Below, one piece after another: positions 1 through 6,897 of a DNA stretch of 11,877 bases. The stretch lies in the NCBI GenBank assembly GCA_963205155.1, contig CAUJJY010000028.1:1-11877 (forward strand). The letters are read 5' to 3'. The stretch comes from Candidatus Zixiibacteriota bacterium (GTDB lineage: Bacteria; Zixibacteria; MSB-5A5; CAIYYT01). The position numbers and the translations under genes are program-made. The notes under the pieces were generated by a model. It saw nothing but the letters and a program-made list of their open reading frames with translations. It was not told the DNA's origin and searched no databases. Positions within the stretch are counted from its first letter, which is position 1; every line of letters begins with the position of its first letter.

Positions 1-1089
1 AGCAATGTCGATCAATACGACATTGAGGTTAACCACATGGTGCGTTCGATGCGGTTCGATCTCAAAGAGGAAAAGCTAATAAGAGAAGTCGTCGAATCGG
101 GCCAGTGGACAAATGTCGACAATGAAGAGAGATTTCGCGAAGCCAGCGAATCGCGCGCGCTGCGCAGTCTGCATGTCTCGTGGTGTTCAATCGTGCCAGT
201 TTTGTCGCGCGGGCAGAGTATCGGCGTGATCGTGGCCGACAATTTGATTACCGGCAGACCGATCGAGGATAGTGCTGTCAGACTGCTGCAAGTGTTTGCC
301 TCGCATGCGTCCACAGCGATTGAACATGCGCAGTTGTTTGAGGAAGTCGAGCGCAAAGCGCATTCGTTGGAAGAGGCGCAGAAGACAATTGAAAGGGTAC
401 AGCAGCAGATCAATGCGATTGAGCGGATATCACTGGCTTCGGAGATTTCGCACAAGATTTCACACGAATTGCGAAATCCGCTAACAATCATCGGCGGATT
501 TGCGGCGTTGCTAAAAAGCAAGCTCGATCCTGCCGATAAACTAAGTGAGCATGCGCAAATCATAGTTGAAGAGACAGCACGTCTGGAGAACGCAATGACC
601 GATGTGTTGAATTTCTCGAAGTCGTTTGCTCTCGAGAAAGAAACCGTCGATCTGACCGATATTGGCCGGGTCGCCGCAGACGTTTTTGCGCGCCAGCATC
701 CGGCGAGAGAAATCGAACTGGCGCTTGGCGCCGAGCCGGCTCATTACGTTTGCGTCAACAAGGATCAGGCGGTGCAATCGCTCTACGATATTTTGGAGCA
801 CATCGATTCGGCACTGCCGCCGGCAGCGCGTCTTAGTATGAAGCCGAGTGTGCGCGAGGGCAGTCATCGATTGGATATTTGGATACGCGCGAAACCGAGC
901 GAGGAATCGGAATGTCGCCGGGCATTGGCGGAAGCATTTGATTCGGAATTGCAGGGCTCGTCACTGCGCATGACCTTGGCTTTTGAAACGATTCGATACA
1001 ACGGCGGAGAGCCGGGAATTGAGATCGGCGACGATGGACAAGCCTGTGTCTACATCGCCTATCCGGTACTGGAGGTACTAAATGTCTAA
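1..1089 (+). CDS. GAF-HisKA sensor histidine kinase-like protein with a degenerate ATPase domain (5' partial)
   Basis: The frame is open from base 1, so the ATG at 37 is probably internal and the true start lies upstream. The visible protein has the C-terminal half of a GAF sensor domain (about nt 150-340, ending in the typical 'AIEHAQLFEEVE'), a coiled linker, and a HisKA dimerisation helix with the phosphoacceptor motif HELRNP (His codon at 463-465). A catalytic-domain-like region follows to the end. Its last part aligns with the usual end of HATPase_c domains, but the ATP-binding motifs are gone. The N-box Asn is His (799-801), the DxGxG G1 box reads RAKPS (886-900), and the GTGLGL G2 box reads GSSLRM (955-972). 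A cytoplasmic two-component protein is certain. Autokinase activity is doubtful; it may act as a phosphotransfer or dimerisation partner, or as a phosphatase. It overlaps the next gene by 8 nt. Confidence 0.88.
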   Translation, partial: SNVDQYDIEVNHMVRSMRFDLKEEKLIREVVESGQWTNVDNEERFREASESRALRSLHVSWCSIVPVLSRGQSIGVIVADNLITGRPIEDSAVRLLQVFASHASTAIEHAQLFEEVERKAHSLEEAQKTIERVQQQINAIERISLASEISHKISHELRNPLTIIGGFAALLKSKLDPADKLSEHAQIIVEETARLENAMTDVLNFSKSFALEKETVDLTDIGRVAADVFARQHPAREIELALGAEPAHYVCVNKDQAVQSLYDILEHIDSALPPAARLSMKPSVREGSHRLDIWIRAKPSEESECRRALAEAFDSELQGSSLRMTLAFETIRYNGGEPGIEIGDDGQACVYIAYPVLEVLNV

Positions 1090-1438
1090 GACTGTAATGT
1101 GCGTCGATGACGAGATCAATCTGCTCAAACTATATCAGCAAGTGTTGACCGACGAGGGTTACCAGGTTCTGTCCGCACGCACAATTAAGGAAGCGATGGA
1201 ATTGCTCAAATCATTTCCGATCGACTTAGTTGTCCTGGACATCAAGATGGAAAAAGAGAACGGGCTTGATTTGCTTGAAGAGATCAAGCGGAATCGTCCC
1301 GAGGTACCGGTCGTGTTAAATTCCGCTTTTAACACCTACAAATCGGATTTCAAGAGCTGGCTCGCCAACGAATACCTGGTCAAGAACAGCGACTTCGGCG
1401 AACTCAAAACCAAGATTGGAAAGCTGCTGCATGAATAA
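1082..1438 (+). CDS. single-domain response regulator (CheY-like receiver)
   Basis: 118 aa, a stand-alone receiver with no output domain. The acidic pocket D9/D10, phosphoacceptor D53 (in 'VLDIKM'), S81 (in 'LNSAF'), the aromatic switch Y98 and K101 are all present, so it should be phosphorylated. Two spots differ from the norm: the usual 'MP' after the Asp motif is 'MEKE', and the conserved Lys is followed by Asn rather than Pro. The start is well supported by GGAGGT at 1071-1076, 5 nt before the ATG, which overlaps the kinase-like gene by 8 nt (translational coupling). Its likely partner is that kinase-like protein, or another kinase acting through it. Confidence 0.93.
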   Translation: MSKTVMCVDDEINLLKLYQQVLTDEGYQVLSARTIKEAMELLKSFPIDLVVLDIKMEKENGLDLLEEIKRNRPEVPVVLNSAFNTYKSDFKSWLANEYLVKNSDFGELKTKIGKLLHE

Positions 1439-1796
1439 GGCAGAATCGACGGTCAGCTTTGCGCAGTTGGTGGAGCATGTAACGCTATTGGTCGATGAAA
1501 TCAAGCTGGTCAATCTGAATCTCACCATCGCGAACGCCCGGCTGCGTTTGACGGACAACGCGTTTCAGGCAGTGGGCGGGAGTTTCCGGCAATTGATTGA
1601 CACCACGACGGAGACACAAGAGGCGGCAGAGATCGTACTGAAGCGAGCCCGCGGAGAAAACTTGACGGAAGAAGAGCGGGACTTCATGAAGCGCGAACTT
1701 GATCAGAACCTTGAGAAGATACAACGGGCTGCAGAGAACATTATCCAGACGGTGATGTCGATCAAGAAGGGGCAGCGAGTAAATCGCGAAGGCTGA
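1431..1796 (+). CDS. small helical protein of unknown function in signalling operon
   Basis: I prefer the ATG at 1431 (121 aa) over the ATG at 1416. It recreates the same 8-nt stop/start overlap seen at 1082-1089, and GGAAAG lies at 1418-1423. The protein looks entirely alpha-helical. The first half is Leu/Val/Asn-rich heptad-like sequence, and the second half is strongly charged (Glu/Lys/Arg) coiled-coil-like sequence. There is no signal peptide or membrane segment. No catalytic motif, HPt motif or known family could be recognised. The segment around 'TTETQEAAEIVL' loosely recalls the helical region of CheZ-type phosphatases, but the catalytic QDxTGQ-like segment is missing, so I do not name it. 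From its position between two receiver-linked genes, an adaptor or oligomerisation role is possible. Confidence 0.8.
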   Translation: MNKAESTVSFAQLVEHVTLLVDEIKLVNLNLTIANARLRLTDNAFQAVGGSFRQLIDTTTETQEAAEIVLKRARGENLTEEERDFMKRELDQNLEKIQRAAENIIQTVMSIKKGQRVNREG

Positions 1797-1820
1797 CAAC
1801 AGGAAAGGAAATAAGTACCA

Positions 1821-2429
1821 GTGCGACTGATTACCATTGTGACTGACATCGGCGGCCCGGTTGCCTTGCACGATATTCTTTCGGAACTGCCGCGCGACTT
1901 TGGAACGCCGATTGTAGTGATGCAGCCGGCAGGCGAAGTCCTGGTCGAATCGGCCATTGCGGCCTTGCGACATACGACCAATCTGAAGATTGCCCAAATA
2001 CAGACTGAAAACGAGCTCGAGGCCGGTACAGTATATTTTGCCGAATCGGGCAGCGGTTATTTGCCCGGAACTGATCGCAACCGGCTGACGTTGGTATCGG
2101 CAAATGGACAGGGGAAGCAGACTGGCATGCCCGGTACGGTGGGTGCATTGGCACGATTGCTTGGTTCAGAAATGACGGTTGTCTTCCTGTCGGGCCGCGG
2201 TGATGCGACTGAAATCAAGCATGTATGTTCCGCGTTGGAACAATGCGGTTCCCCGGTCCTTGTTCTGGATCGCAGGGAAAGCGTTGTGGATGAATTGGGG
2301 CAATGCGCGTTGAAATTCGCTCCCTCGGCAAAAGAACTGGGCGCTGCCAAGATCGTCGCGATTCTCTCCGATGTCTCGGGCAGACCGGCCAACCGCCGAA
2401 ATACGACTGAAAGTGCCTCAAAAAAGTAA
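1821..2429 (+). CDS. CheB methylesterase-like protein lacking the catalytic triad
   Basis: 202 aa starting at GTG, with AAAGGAA at 1804-1810. The whole chain follows the CheB methylesterase fold: 'LITIVTDIGG' matches the CheB 'IGASTGG' strand and loop, then the 'LP..F..PIVVMQ' strand, 'L.AGTVYFAE' (CheB 'PGxxYIAP'), 'GTVGALARLLG' (CheB 'SVDVLFRSAA' region) and 'VVFLSGRGDATE' (CheB 'ILTGMGxDG'). In active CheB the triad is Ser, His, Asp. The aligned residues here are D9, P36 and A129, so ester hydrolysis is not expected. There is no receiver domain on this protein; two separate receiver proteins flank it. It may be a scaffold or a phosphorylation-dependent binding partner. The fold call is made by eye from motif order and spacing. 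Confidence 0.75.
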   Translation: MRLITIVTDIGGPVALHDILSELPRDFGTPIVVMQPAGEVLVESAIAALRHTTNLKIAQIQTENELEAGTVYFAESGSGYLPGTDRNRLTLVSANGQGKQTGMPGTVGALARLLGSEMTVVFLSGRGDATEIKHVCSALEQCGSPVLVLDRRESVVDELGQCALKFAPSAKELGAAKIVAILSDVSGRPANRRNTTESASKK

Positions 2430-2487
2430 ACGACACTCAATAAGTGCCGATAACTTGTAAAGATACCGTGGCAGGGAGAGGACTGTA

Positions 2488-2901
2488 ATGGAAGATTTCG
2501 ATCCGATAAAAGTTCTGGTTGTCGACGACGAAGAAGTGATGAGAAGTCTCATGACGAAGATTCTTGAGAAAGCCGGCTACAAAGTGGTTACCGCAGGGGG
2601 TGGATTTGCGGCGCGGGCGATTTTAGCCGAGCAACCGATTGATATTGTCCTTTCTGATGTCAAGATGCCGGACATGGACGGATTCGAATTATTGAAAGAG
2701 ATCAAGTCGAACTATCCCCACGTTGCTGTCATCATGATGACGGCTTATGCCGATTCCTACACGATCAAAGATGCGCTGATTTACGGTGCAGACGAGTATA
2801 TCACCAAGCCCTTCAAGCATTACGAAGTAACGGTCGTGATGGAGCGGGCTTACTGGCGCAGTCAGGCAGGGCGCAGCCAGGCACCCAAACAAAATCCATA
2901 G
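2488..2901 (+). CDS. single-domain response regulator (CheY-like receiver)
   Basis: 137 aa, a canonical stand-alone receiver. D13/D14 form the acidic pocket, and D57 in 'LSDVKMPDMDG' is the phosphoacceptor. T85 ('MMTAY'), the aromatic Y104 and K107 ('TKPF') complete the conserved set. The last ~17 residues are a Gln/Arg-rich tail without an output domain. The Shine-Dalgarno is GGGAGAGGA at 2474-2482, 5 nt before the ATG. The 58-nt gap before it is the largest inside this operon, but no good promoter was seen there. It is 11 nt upstream of the FapA gene. It is closer to the family consensus than the first receiver of the operon. Confidence 0.95.
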   Translation: MEDFDPIKVLVVDDEEVMRSLMTKILEKAGYKVVTAGGGFAARAILAEQPIDIVLSDVKMPDMDGFELLKEIKSNYPHVAVIMMTAYADSYTIKDALIYGADEYITKPFKHYEVTVVMERAYWRSQAGRSQAPKQNP

Positions 2902-2912
2902 AAGGAGCAGCC

Positions 2913-4442
2913 GTGGCCAGTGATATCAAGCATCTCAAGACACCCAAGGGGCTGATACTTACGGTCAACGGCGAAGGCACCGTCGCGCAGCTAAGAGTTG
3001 TAATTGCTGAACTGGAAGGTCAGCCTCCTACCGACGAGAGCATCAAGAAGATACTGGCAGAGAACGACGTCGTTTTTGGAATTGACGAAGATGGCATTGC
3101 ACATGCACTCAACATAACAGAAGGTATCGAATCGACCGTAGTCGCGAGGGGAATCGCGCCTGTGGCCGGAGAAGATGCGCAGATAGAGTTGTTATTCGAA
3201 GTCCAATCGAAGGCAGAACCAAGCGTCGATGAGCGGGGCCGGATCGACTACAAAAACCTACATTTCATTCAGAACGCCCGCGCAGGACAAATTCTGGCGC
3301 GCAAGACGCCAGCCACGCCGGGGACGCCGGGTAAATCGGTATTTGGAACGACGGTTGCTCCCAAGCCCGGTCGCGATCGCCAGTTGGGTAAGGGCACGAA
3401 TACAGAGATCAGTCCGGACGGCCTTGCATTAGCGGCGACGATCGACGGGACGATAGCCTTCAAGTTCAACACCATCAGCATTCATCCTAACGAGAACATA
3501 CCGGCATCGGTAGATACGAAAACCGGAAATATCGATTGTGTCGGTTCTCTGAAAATCGGTAGAGATATATCGTCAGACTTTACAGTGATCGCGGGCCACA
3601 ATATCGAGGTGAGCGGCAATGTCGCTGATGCAGTGGTTCAGGCCGGCGGCAGCATATTGATTCATGGCGGCTATTTTGGAGCGGGCAAGGGGAAGCTGAT
3701 TGCGGGCGGAGATGTTACCGCGAAATATGTTGAGAATCAGAAGATACGGGCAGGGGGCAGCGTCATGATCGGCGGTGAGGCCCTGAACAGCGACATTTAT
3801 GCTGACGATTCCGTATACGTCCAAGGCAAGCCGGGAAGCATTATCGGCGGCAGTGTAGCAGCGAAAAGTCTGGTCCGCGCCGTACAGATCGGAAATGAGG
3901 CTTCGGTGCCAACGCACGTGCATGTGGCTTACGATATGAAGACCGTGGACCGGCTTCGTGAAGTGGGGCATGAATTGGAACGGCTCCAGGCAGACGAGAA
4001 GCGAATCAAAGACGCAATGGTATTTCTCTATAAGCTGGAGATGAACGGCAAACTGCCTGCCGACAAGAAAGAAGCCCTTGATCAGTTCAAGGCATTTATC
4101 AAGGATATGCCCAATCTCATTAGCGAGCTGAAGCAGGAGCAGGAGCAACTTCGCGTGAAGCTGCAACAATTGACCGAAGCGCGAATCATAGTCGAGGGCA
4201 AGGTGTATGCCGGGTCGGTTTTGCACTTTGGTTCAGTTTACAAGCAACTCCTTGAAGATGAAAAAGGGCCCGTGGTTTTTGAAAAAGCCGGTGACACTAT
4301 CATCAAAGTGGCGCTTGACTCCAACTATGAGCGGATGCTTGAGGAAGAAAAGAAGCGGCGCAAGCTTCAACAGGCAAGTACTGCCGAAGCTTCAGAAGGA
4401 CAACAGGCGCAGGAAACACCGGTCGAAGCAGTCAAAGTCTAA
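2913..4442 (+). CDS. FapA / DUF342 family polymer-like protein
   Basis: 509 aa from GTG, with AAGGAG at 2902-2907. The N-terminal third carries the FapA N-terminal domain, including 'DYKNLHFIQNARAGQILA' and the 'PATPGTPGKSVFG' segment typical of DUF342. Residues about 170-340 form Gly/Ile/Val-rich repeats of the right-handed beta-helix type ('VSGNVADAVVQAGGSILI', 'AGGDVTAKYVENQKIRAGGS'). A charged coiled coil spans about 345-420, and the family's closing segment 'VEGKVYAGSVLHFGS' follows. The final ~35 residues are a Lys/Glu/Gln-rich tail. FapA proteins are named for flagellar assembly, and the family is also found beside signalling genes. Cytoplasmic location is likely, since there is no signal peptide. 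Ending a two-component operon, it is a candidate effector of the receivers. It is probably the last gene of the transcript. Confidence 0.92.
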   Translation: MASDIKHLKTPKGLILTVNGEGTVAQLRVVIAELEGQPPTDESIKKILAENDVVFGIDEDGIAHALNITEGIESTVVARGIAPVAGEDAQIELLFEVQSKAEPSVDERGRIDYKNLHFIQNARAGQILARKTPATPGTPGKSVFGTTVAPKPGRDRQLGKGTNTEISPDGLALAATIDGTIAFKFNTISIHPNENIPASVDTKTGNIDCVGSLKIGRDISSDFTVIAGHNIEVSGNVADAVVQAGGSILIHGGYFGAGKGKLIAGGDVTAKYVENQKIRAGGSVMIGGEALNSDIYADDSVYVQGKPGSIIGGSVAAKSLVRAVQIGNEASVPTHVHVAYDMKTVDRLREVGHELERLQADEKRIKDAMVFLYKLEMNGKLPADKKEALDQFKAFIKDMPNLISELKQEQEQLRVKLQQLTEARIIVEGKVYAGSVLHFGSVYKQLLEDEKGPVVFEKAGDTIIKVALDSNYERMLEEEKKRRKLQQASTAEASEGQQAQETPVEAVKV

Positions 4443-4531
4443 AGCGAATTGGCTCGCGTAACGCATTCCACAAGCTCCGATTACAGATCTACATACATCC
4501 ATCTCCCCATAGAGTTGAGAGCAACTGCCAA

Positions 4532-4579
4532 GAATTCCCTTGCTTAGCGGCGCATTACGCCGTAGGTTTTGGGGAATTC
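4532..4579. repeat. nested inverted repeat upstream of tRNA-Gly
   Basis: Outer arms GAATTCCC (4532-4539) and GGGAATTC (4572-4579) are perfectly complementary over 8 bp. Inside lies a second hairpin, CGGCG (4548-4552) and CGCCG (4558-4562), around a 5-nt loop. The distal arm ends 3 nt before the mature tRNA. It could be a structured pre-tRNA leader, an operator, or the end of the FapA transcript (there is no T run after it). The 140-nt gap 4443-4582 otherwise shows only weak promoter-like hexamers, for example TTGAGA at 4515-4520 without a convincing -10. Confidence 0.45.
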
Positions 4580-4582
4580 ATT

Positions 4583-4654
4583 GCGGGTGTAGTTCAGCGG
4601 TAGAACGTCAGCTTCCCAAGCTGAATGTCGAGGGTTCAACTCCCTTCACCCGCT
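4583..4654 (+). tRNA. tRNA-Gly (anticodon CCC)
   Basis: A full cloverleaf can be drawn. The acceptor stem GCGGGTG/CACCCGC is perfect (7 bp), the D-arm is GTTC/GAAC, and the anticodon stem TCAGC/GCTGA has loop TTCCCAA (anticodon CCC at 4615-4617). The variable loop is 5 nt. The T-arm GAGGG/CCCTT (one G-U pair) has loop TTCAACT. The discriminator base is T, as expected for bacterial tRNA-Gly. CCA is not encoded. It reads GGG codons. Confidence 0.97.
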
Positions 4655-4656
4655 GA

Positions 4657-4663
4657 TTTTTTT
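4657..4663 (+). other. T7 run after tRNA-Gly
   Basis: Seven consecutive T begin 3 nt after the tRNA. Together with the GC-rich acceptor stem this could give partial termination or mark the 3' processing region of the precursor. The der start codon is only 19 nt further on, so full termination would need a separate der promoter, for which there is little room. Confidence 0.35.
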
Positions 4664-4682
4664 GTCTTTAACGAATTGAGTT

Positions 4683-6017
4683 ATGCCGTTACCAGTAGTT
4701 GCCATAATCGGCCGGCCAAATGTCGGCAAGTCCACATTTTTTAATCGCATTATCAAAGATCGTCTTGCAGTCACTGACGATCAGCCCGGTGTTACAAGAG
4801 ATCGACTGTATCGAACGATGGAATGGGCTGGTCGATATTTCGTGGCGGTCGATACCGGCGGGTTTTTGCCCCGATCGCATGAGCTGTTCGACCAGCGGGT
4901 TCGTGAACAAGCGGAGATCGCCATTCAGGAAGCTGATCTGGTACTGTTCATGGTCGACAGCAAGGTCGGTCCGATGGAGATTGATAAAGAAATCGCCAAG
5001 ATGCTGCTCAAGATGAAGCAGCCGACGCTGCTAATCGCGAATAAGTCGGACAATGAAACCCTGCAATTGGAAGCCAACAACTTCTACTCGCTCGGATTGG
5101 GTGAGCCGTTTCCGGTATCTTCGACTGACGGATTCAACGTCGGAAATGTCCTTGATGAAATTGTGGCGCGTTTGCCGGATGTCACAGAAGAGAAGGAATT
5201 TCGTCCGGACGCTATTCGCGTGGCGGTAATCGGGCGTCCGAATGTCGGCAAGTCTTCGATTGTGAACAAAATGCTGGGGGACGACCGGTTGATCGTGACT
5301 GACATAGCGGGTACGACACGTGATTCGGTCGATACGTTCCTGGAATACAACAACCAGGACTTTGTCATGATAGATACGGCTGGACTGCGGCGTCAAGCGC
5401 GGGTCAAAGATAATCTGGAGATGTATACGGCGCTGCGGTCAATTCGCACTTTGCAGAGGGCGGATGTTGCGTTGATTCTGGTTGAGGCTCCGAATGGAAT
5501 CACCGGGCAGGATATCAAGATTATTGAGCAGGCCGAAGAGGCGCGCAAAGCGATTATCGTGGTAGTGAACAAGTGGGACTTGGTAGAGAAAGACACGTAC
5601 ACGGTCGATCAATTCACGCGCACGTTTCATGAGAAGGCACGGACCATGAGTTACATCCCGCTGGTGTTTGTGTCAGCCCTGACGGGCCAGCGTGTAACGA
5701 AGGTGCTCGACAAAGTAGTCGAGGTGTACAATGACCGGCAGAAGCGGATACCAACGGCAGAGCTGAATAATTTTCTTGAAGCCGCCGTGGAGGAGAGGCA
5801 TCCACCGGCGCATCGCGGAGTCCACATCAAATTCTATTATGTCACGCAGACAGAGATTGCTCCGCCAACTTTTGTGTTTTTTGCCAATTATCCAGAGCAA
5901 ATCGACATCACTTATATCCGCTATTTGGAAAATCGCTTGCGCGAGCGTTTTGGATTTGTCGGGAATGCATTGCGCATGAAGTTCAATCCGCGTTCGAGTC
6001 GTCCTGATATGCAATAG
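4683..6017 (+). CDS. der: ribosome-assembly GTPase Der (EngA)
   Basis: 444 aa, close to the usual length of the shorter Der proteins. Two tandem GTPase domains each start with an identical P-loop, GRPNVGKS (residues 10-17 and 184-191). Both have G2 'GVTRD'/'GTTRD', G3 'DTGG'/'DTAG' and G4 'NKSD'/'NKWD'. The C-terminal ~90 residues form the KH-like domain ('HIKFYYVTQTEIAPPTFVFF...'). Der binds the 50S subunit and is essential in most bacteria. The ATG at 4683 gives the canonical N-terminus but has no clear Shine-Dalgarno. It lies 28 nt after the tRNA, with which it may be co-transcribed. Confidence 0.98.
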   Translation: MPLPVVAIIGRPNVGKSTFFNRIIKDRLAVTDDQPGVTRDRLYRTMEWAGRYFVAVDTGGFLPRSHELFDQRVREQAEIAIQEADLVLFMVDSKVGPMEIDKEIAKMLLKMKQPTLLIANKSDNETLQLEANNFYSLGLGEPFPVSSTDGFNVGNVLDEIVARLPDVTEEKEFRPDAIRVAVIGRPNVGKSSIVNKMLGDDRLIVTDIAGTTRDSVDTFLEYNNQDFVMIDTAGLRRQARVKDNLEMYTALRSIRTLQRADVALILVEAPNGITGQDIKIIEQAEEARKAIIVVVNKWDLVEKDTYTVDQFTRTFHEKARTMSYIPLVFVSALTGQRVTKVLDKVVEVYNDRQKRIPTAELNNFLEAAVEERHPPAHRGVHIKFYYVTQTEIAPPTFVFFANYPEQIDITYIRYLENRLRERFGFVGNALRMKFNPRSSRPDMQ

Positions 6018-6044
6018 TCCATCAGTGTCGAGATGATAATCCCT

Positions 6045-6072
6045 AAAGTTTTATGATCCAGCACTAAACTTT
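6045..6072. repeat. 7-bp inverted repeat downstream of der
   Basis: AAAGTTT (6045-6051) and AAACTTT (6066-6072) with a 14-nt spacer. The stem is AT-rich and has no T run after it, so it is a poor intrinsic terminator. It may be an operator for the next gene or chance. Confidence 0.25.
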
Positions 6073-6111
6073 CCGAGTATGTGGGGAGTATATTGGAGAC
6101 CAGTGATGTGG

Positions 6112-6141
6112 TTGACCGCCGGAGGAGTTGCGGTCTGCAAT
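6112..6141 (+). promoter_or_regulatory. possible promoter / hairpin leader of beta-barrel gene
   Basis: TTGACC (6112-6117) and TGCAAT (6136-6141), separated by 18 nt, resemble sigma70 -35/-10 boxes. An inverted repeat, GACCGC (6114-6119) and GCGGTC (6130-6135), lies between them, with an SD-like GGAGGAG in the loop. It could be an operator inside the promoter or, if transcription starts upstream, an RNA hairpin. Confidence 0.3.
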
Positions 6142-6170
6142 GTTGTGCCCGTGTTGAAAGGAAATTGACA

Positions 6171-6881
6171 ATGAAAAAGATGATAGCCGCCATCTTCGCC
6201 GTAGTGCTACTTAGCGCGGCTCCTTCGCAAGCCTTGATGATCGGCCAAATGCGCAGCGCCGAAACGTCCGGATGGGGAAGCCTCAACTTGACGACAGGAA
6301 TCGGGATATTTGACAATGTTAAGCATATTTTTGGGACCGTGCGTTACGGCATTGCTTCACAGGTGGACTTATCCGGTTCGCTGGCACTGTTGGATCACGA
6401 AGCCAACGATGATGCGTCACTGCTTCTTAACGCCGATATTCAATACCAGTTTATGCAATCGAAGTTAGGCTATTCTTTCGATATGGCGGGTGGAGCGGTA
6501 TTCGAGTACTTCTCGATGGGATACGGGAATGTTGATGCTTCGACCTGGACTATCGGGCTGAACTACATTGTGAGCAAGCCGGTGAAGCTCGAAAACGGGT
6601 TTGCGTTTACACCATATGGTAGATTGAATGTCAGGTCGGATAATTATAGTGCCGACATTGAAGTGCCGGATGTGATCGGTGTTGCCAAAGCGGCATCGGG
6701 TCCAAGTCTTTCAAAACTCCTCGCCGCAAAGGCGACGAACTCGGTGGATGAATCGGATTTCAATATCGGGGTGAACCTGGGCTCGGTATTTTCGATTTCC
6801 AGCAAAGTGAGTTTGACCGGCGAGGTTCAAATTGATGACGAGTTCGGATTCCTTGCCGGCATCACTTTCTTCATGTGGTAG
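6171..6881 (+). CDS. exported beta-barrel-like outer membrane protein, unknown function
   Basis: The ATG at 6171 (236 aa) is chosen over an in-frame GTG at 6081. It has AAAGGAAA at 6157-6164 and starts directly with a signal peptide: MKK, a hydrophobic stretch, then 'APSQA' with likely cleavage before residue ~20. The mature chain has no Cys. It is built of alternating polar/hydrophobic segments with many Gly, Tyr and Phe ('GYSFDMAGGAVFEYFSMGYG', 'WTIGLNYIV', 'FTPYGRLNVRS'), as in outer-membrane beta-barrels of about 8-10 strands. It ends in an aromatic 'FFMW', a typical C-terminal sorting residue. No specific family was recognised. It is 16 nt upstream of uppP, so it may share that transcript. 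Confidence 0.82.
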   Translation: MKKMIAAIFAVVLLSAAPSQALMIGQMRSAETSGWGSLNLTTGIGIFDNVKHIFGTVRYGIASQVDLSGSLALLDHEANDDASLLLNADIQYQFMQSKLGYSFDMAGGAVFEYFSMGYGNVDASTWTIGLNYIVSKPVKLENGFAFTPYGRLNVRSDNYSADIEVPDVIGVAKAASGPSLSKLLAAKATNSVDESDFNIGVNLGSVFSISSKVSLTGEVQIDDEFGFLAGITFFMW

Positions 6882-6897
6882 CACCGACAATTAGCGA

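Noticed and set aside
12..563. 183-codon minus-strand open frame rich in Ser, Cys and Ile
   Set aside because: Antisense to the GAF-HisKA coding frame, and the composition is that of a shadow frame.
1431..1796. CheZ phosphatase or HPt domain
   Set aside because: Only vague similarity in one helix; the CheZ catalytic Asp/Gln segment and the HPt His motif are absent.
3573..4226. 217-codon open frame on the minus strand
   Set aside because: It lies wholly inside the FapA gene, has no recognisable domain, and the plus-strand frame is strongly supported by family motifs.
6081..6170. GTG start extending the beta-barrel protein by 30 residues
   Set aside because: It would bury the signal peptide behind an Arg/Cys-rich stretch. 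The ATG at 6171 has a good Shine-Dalgarno and a standard signal peptide.
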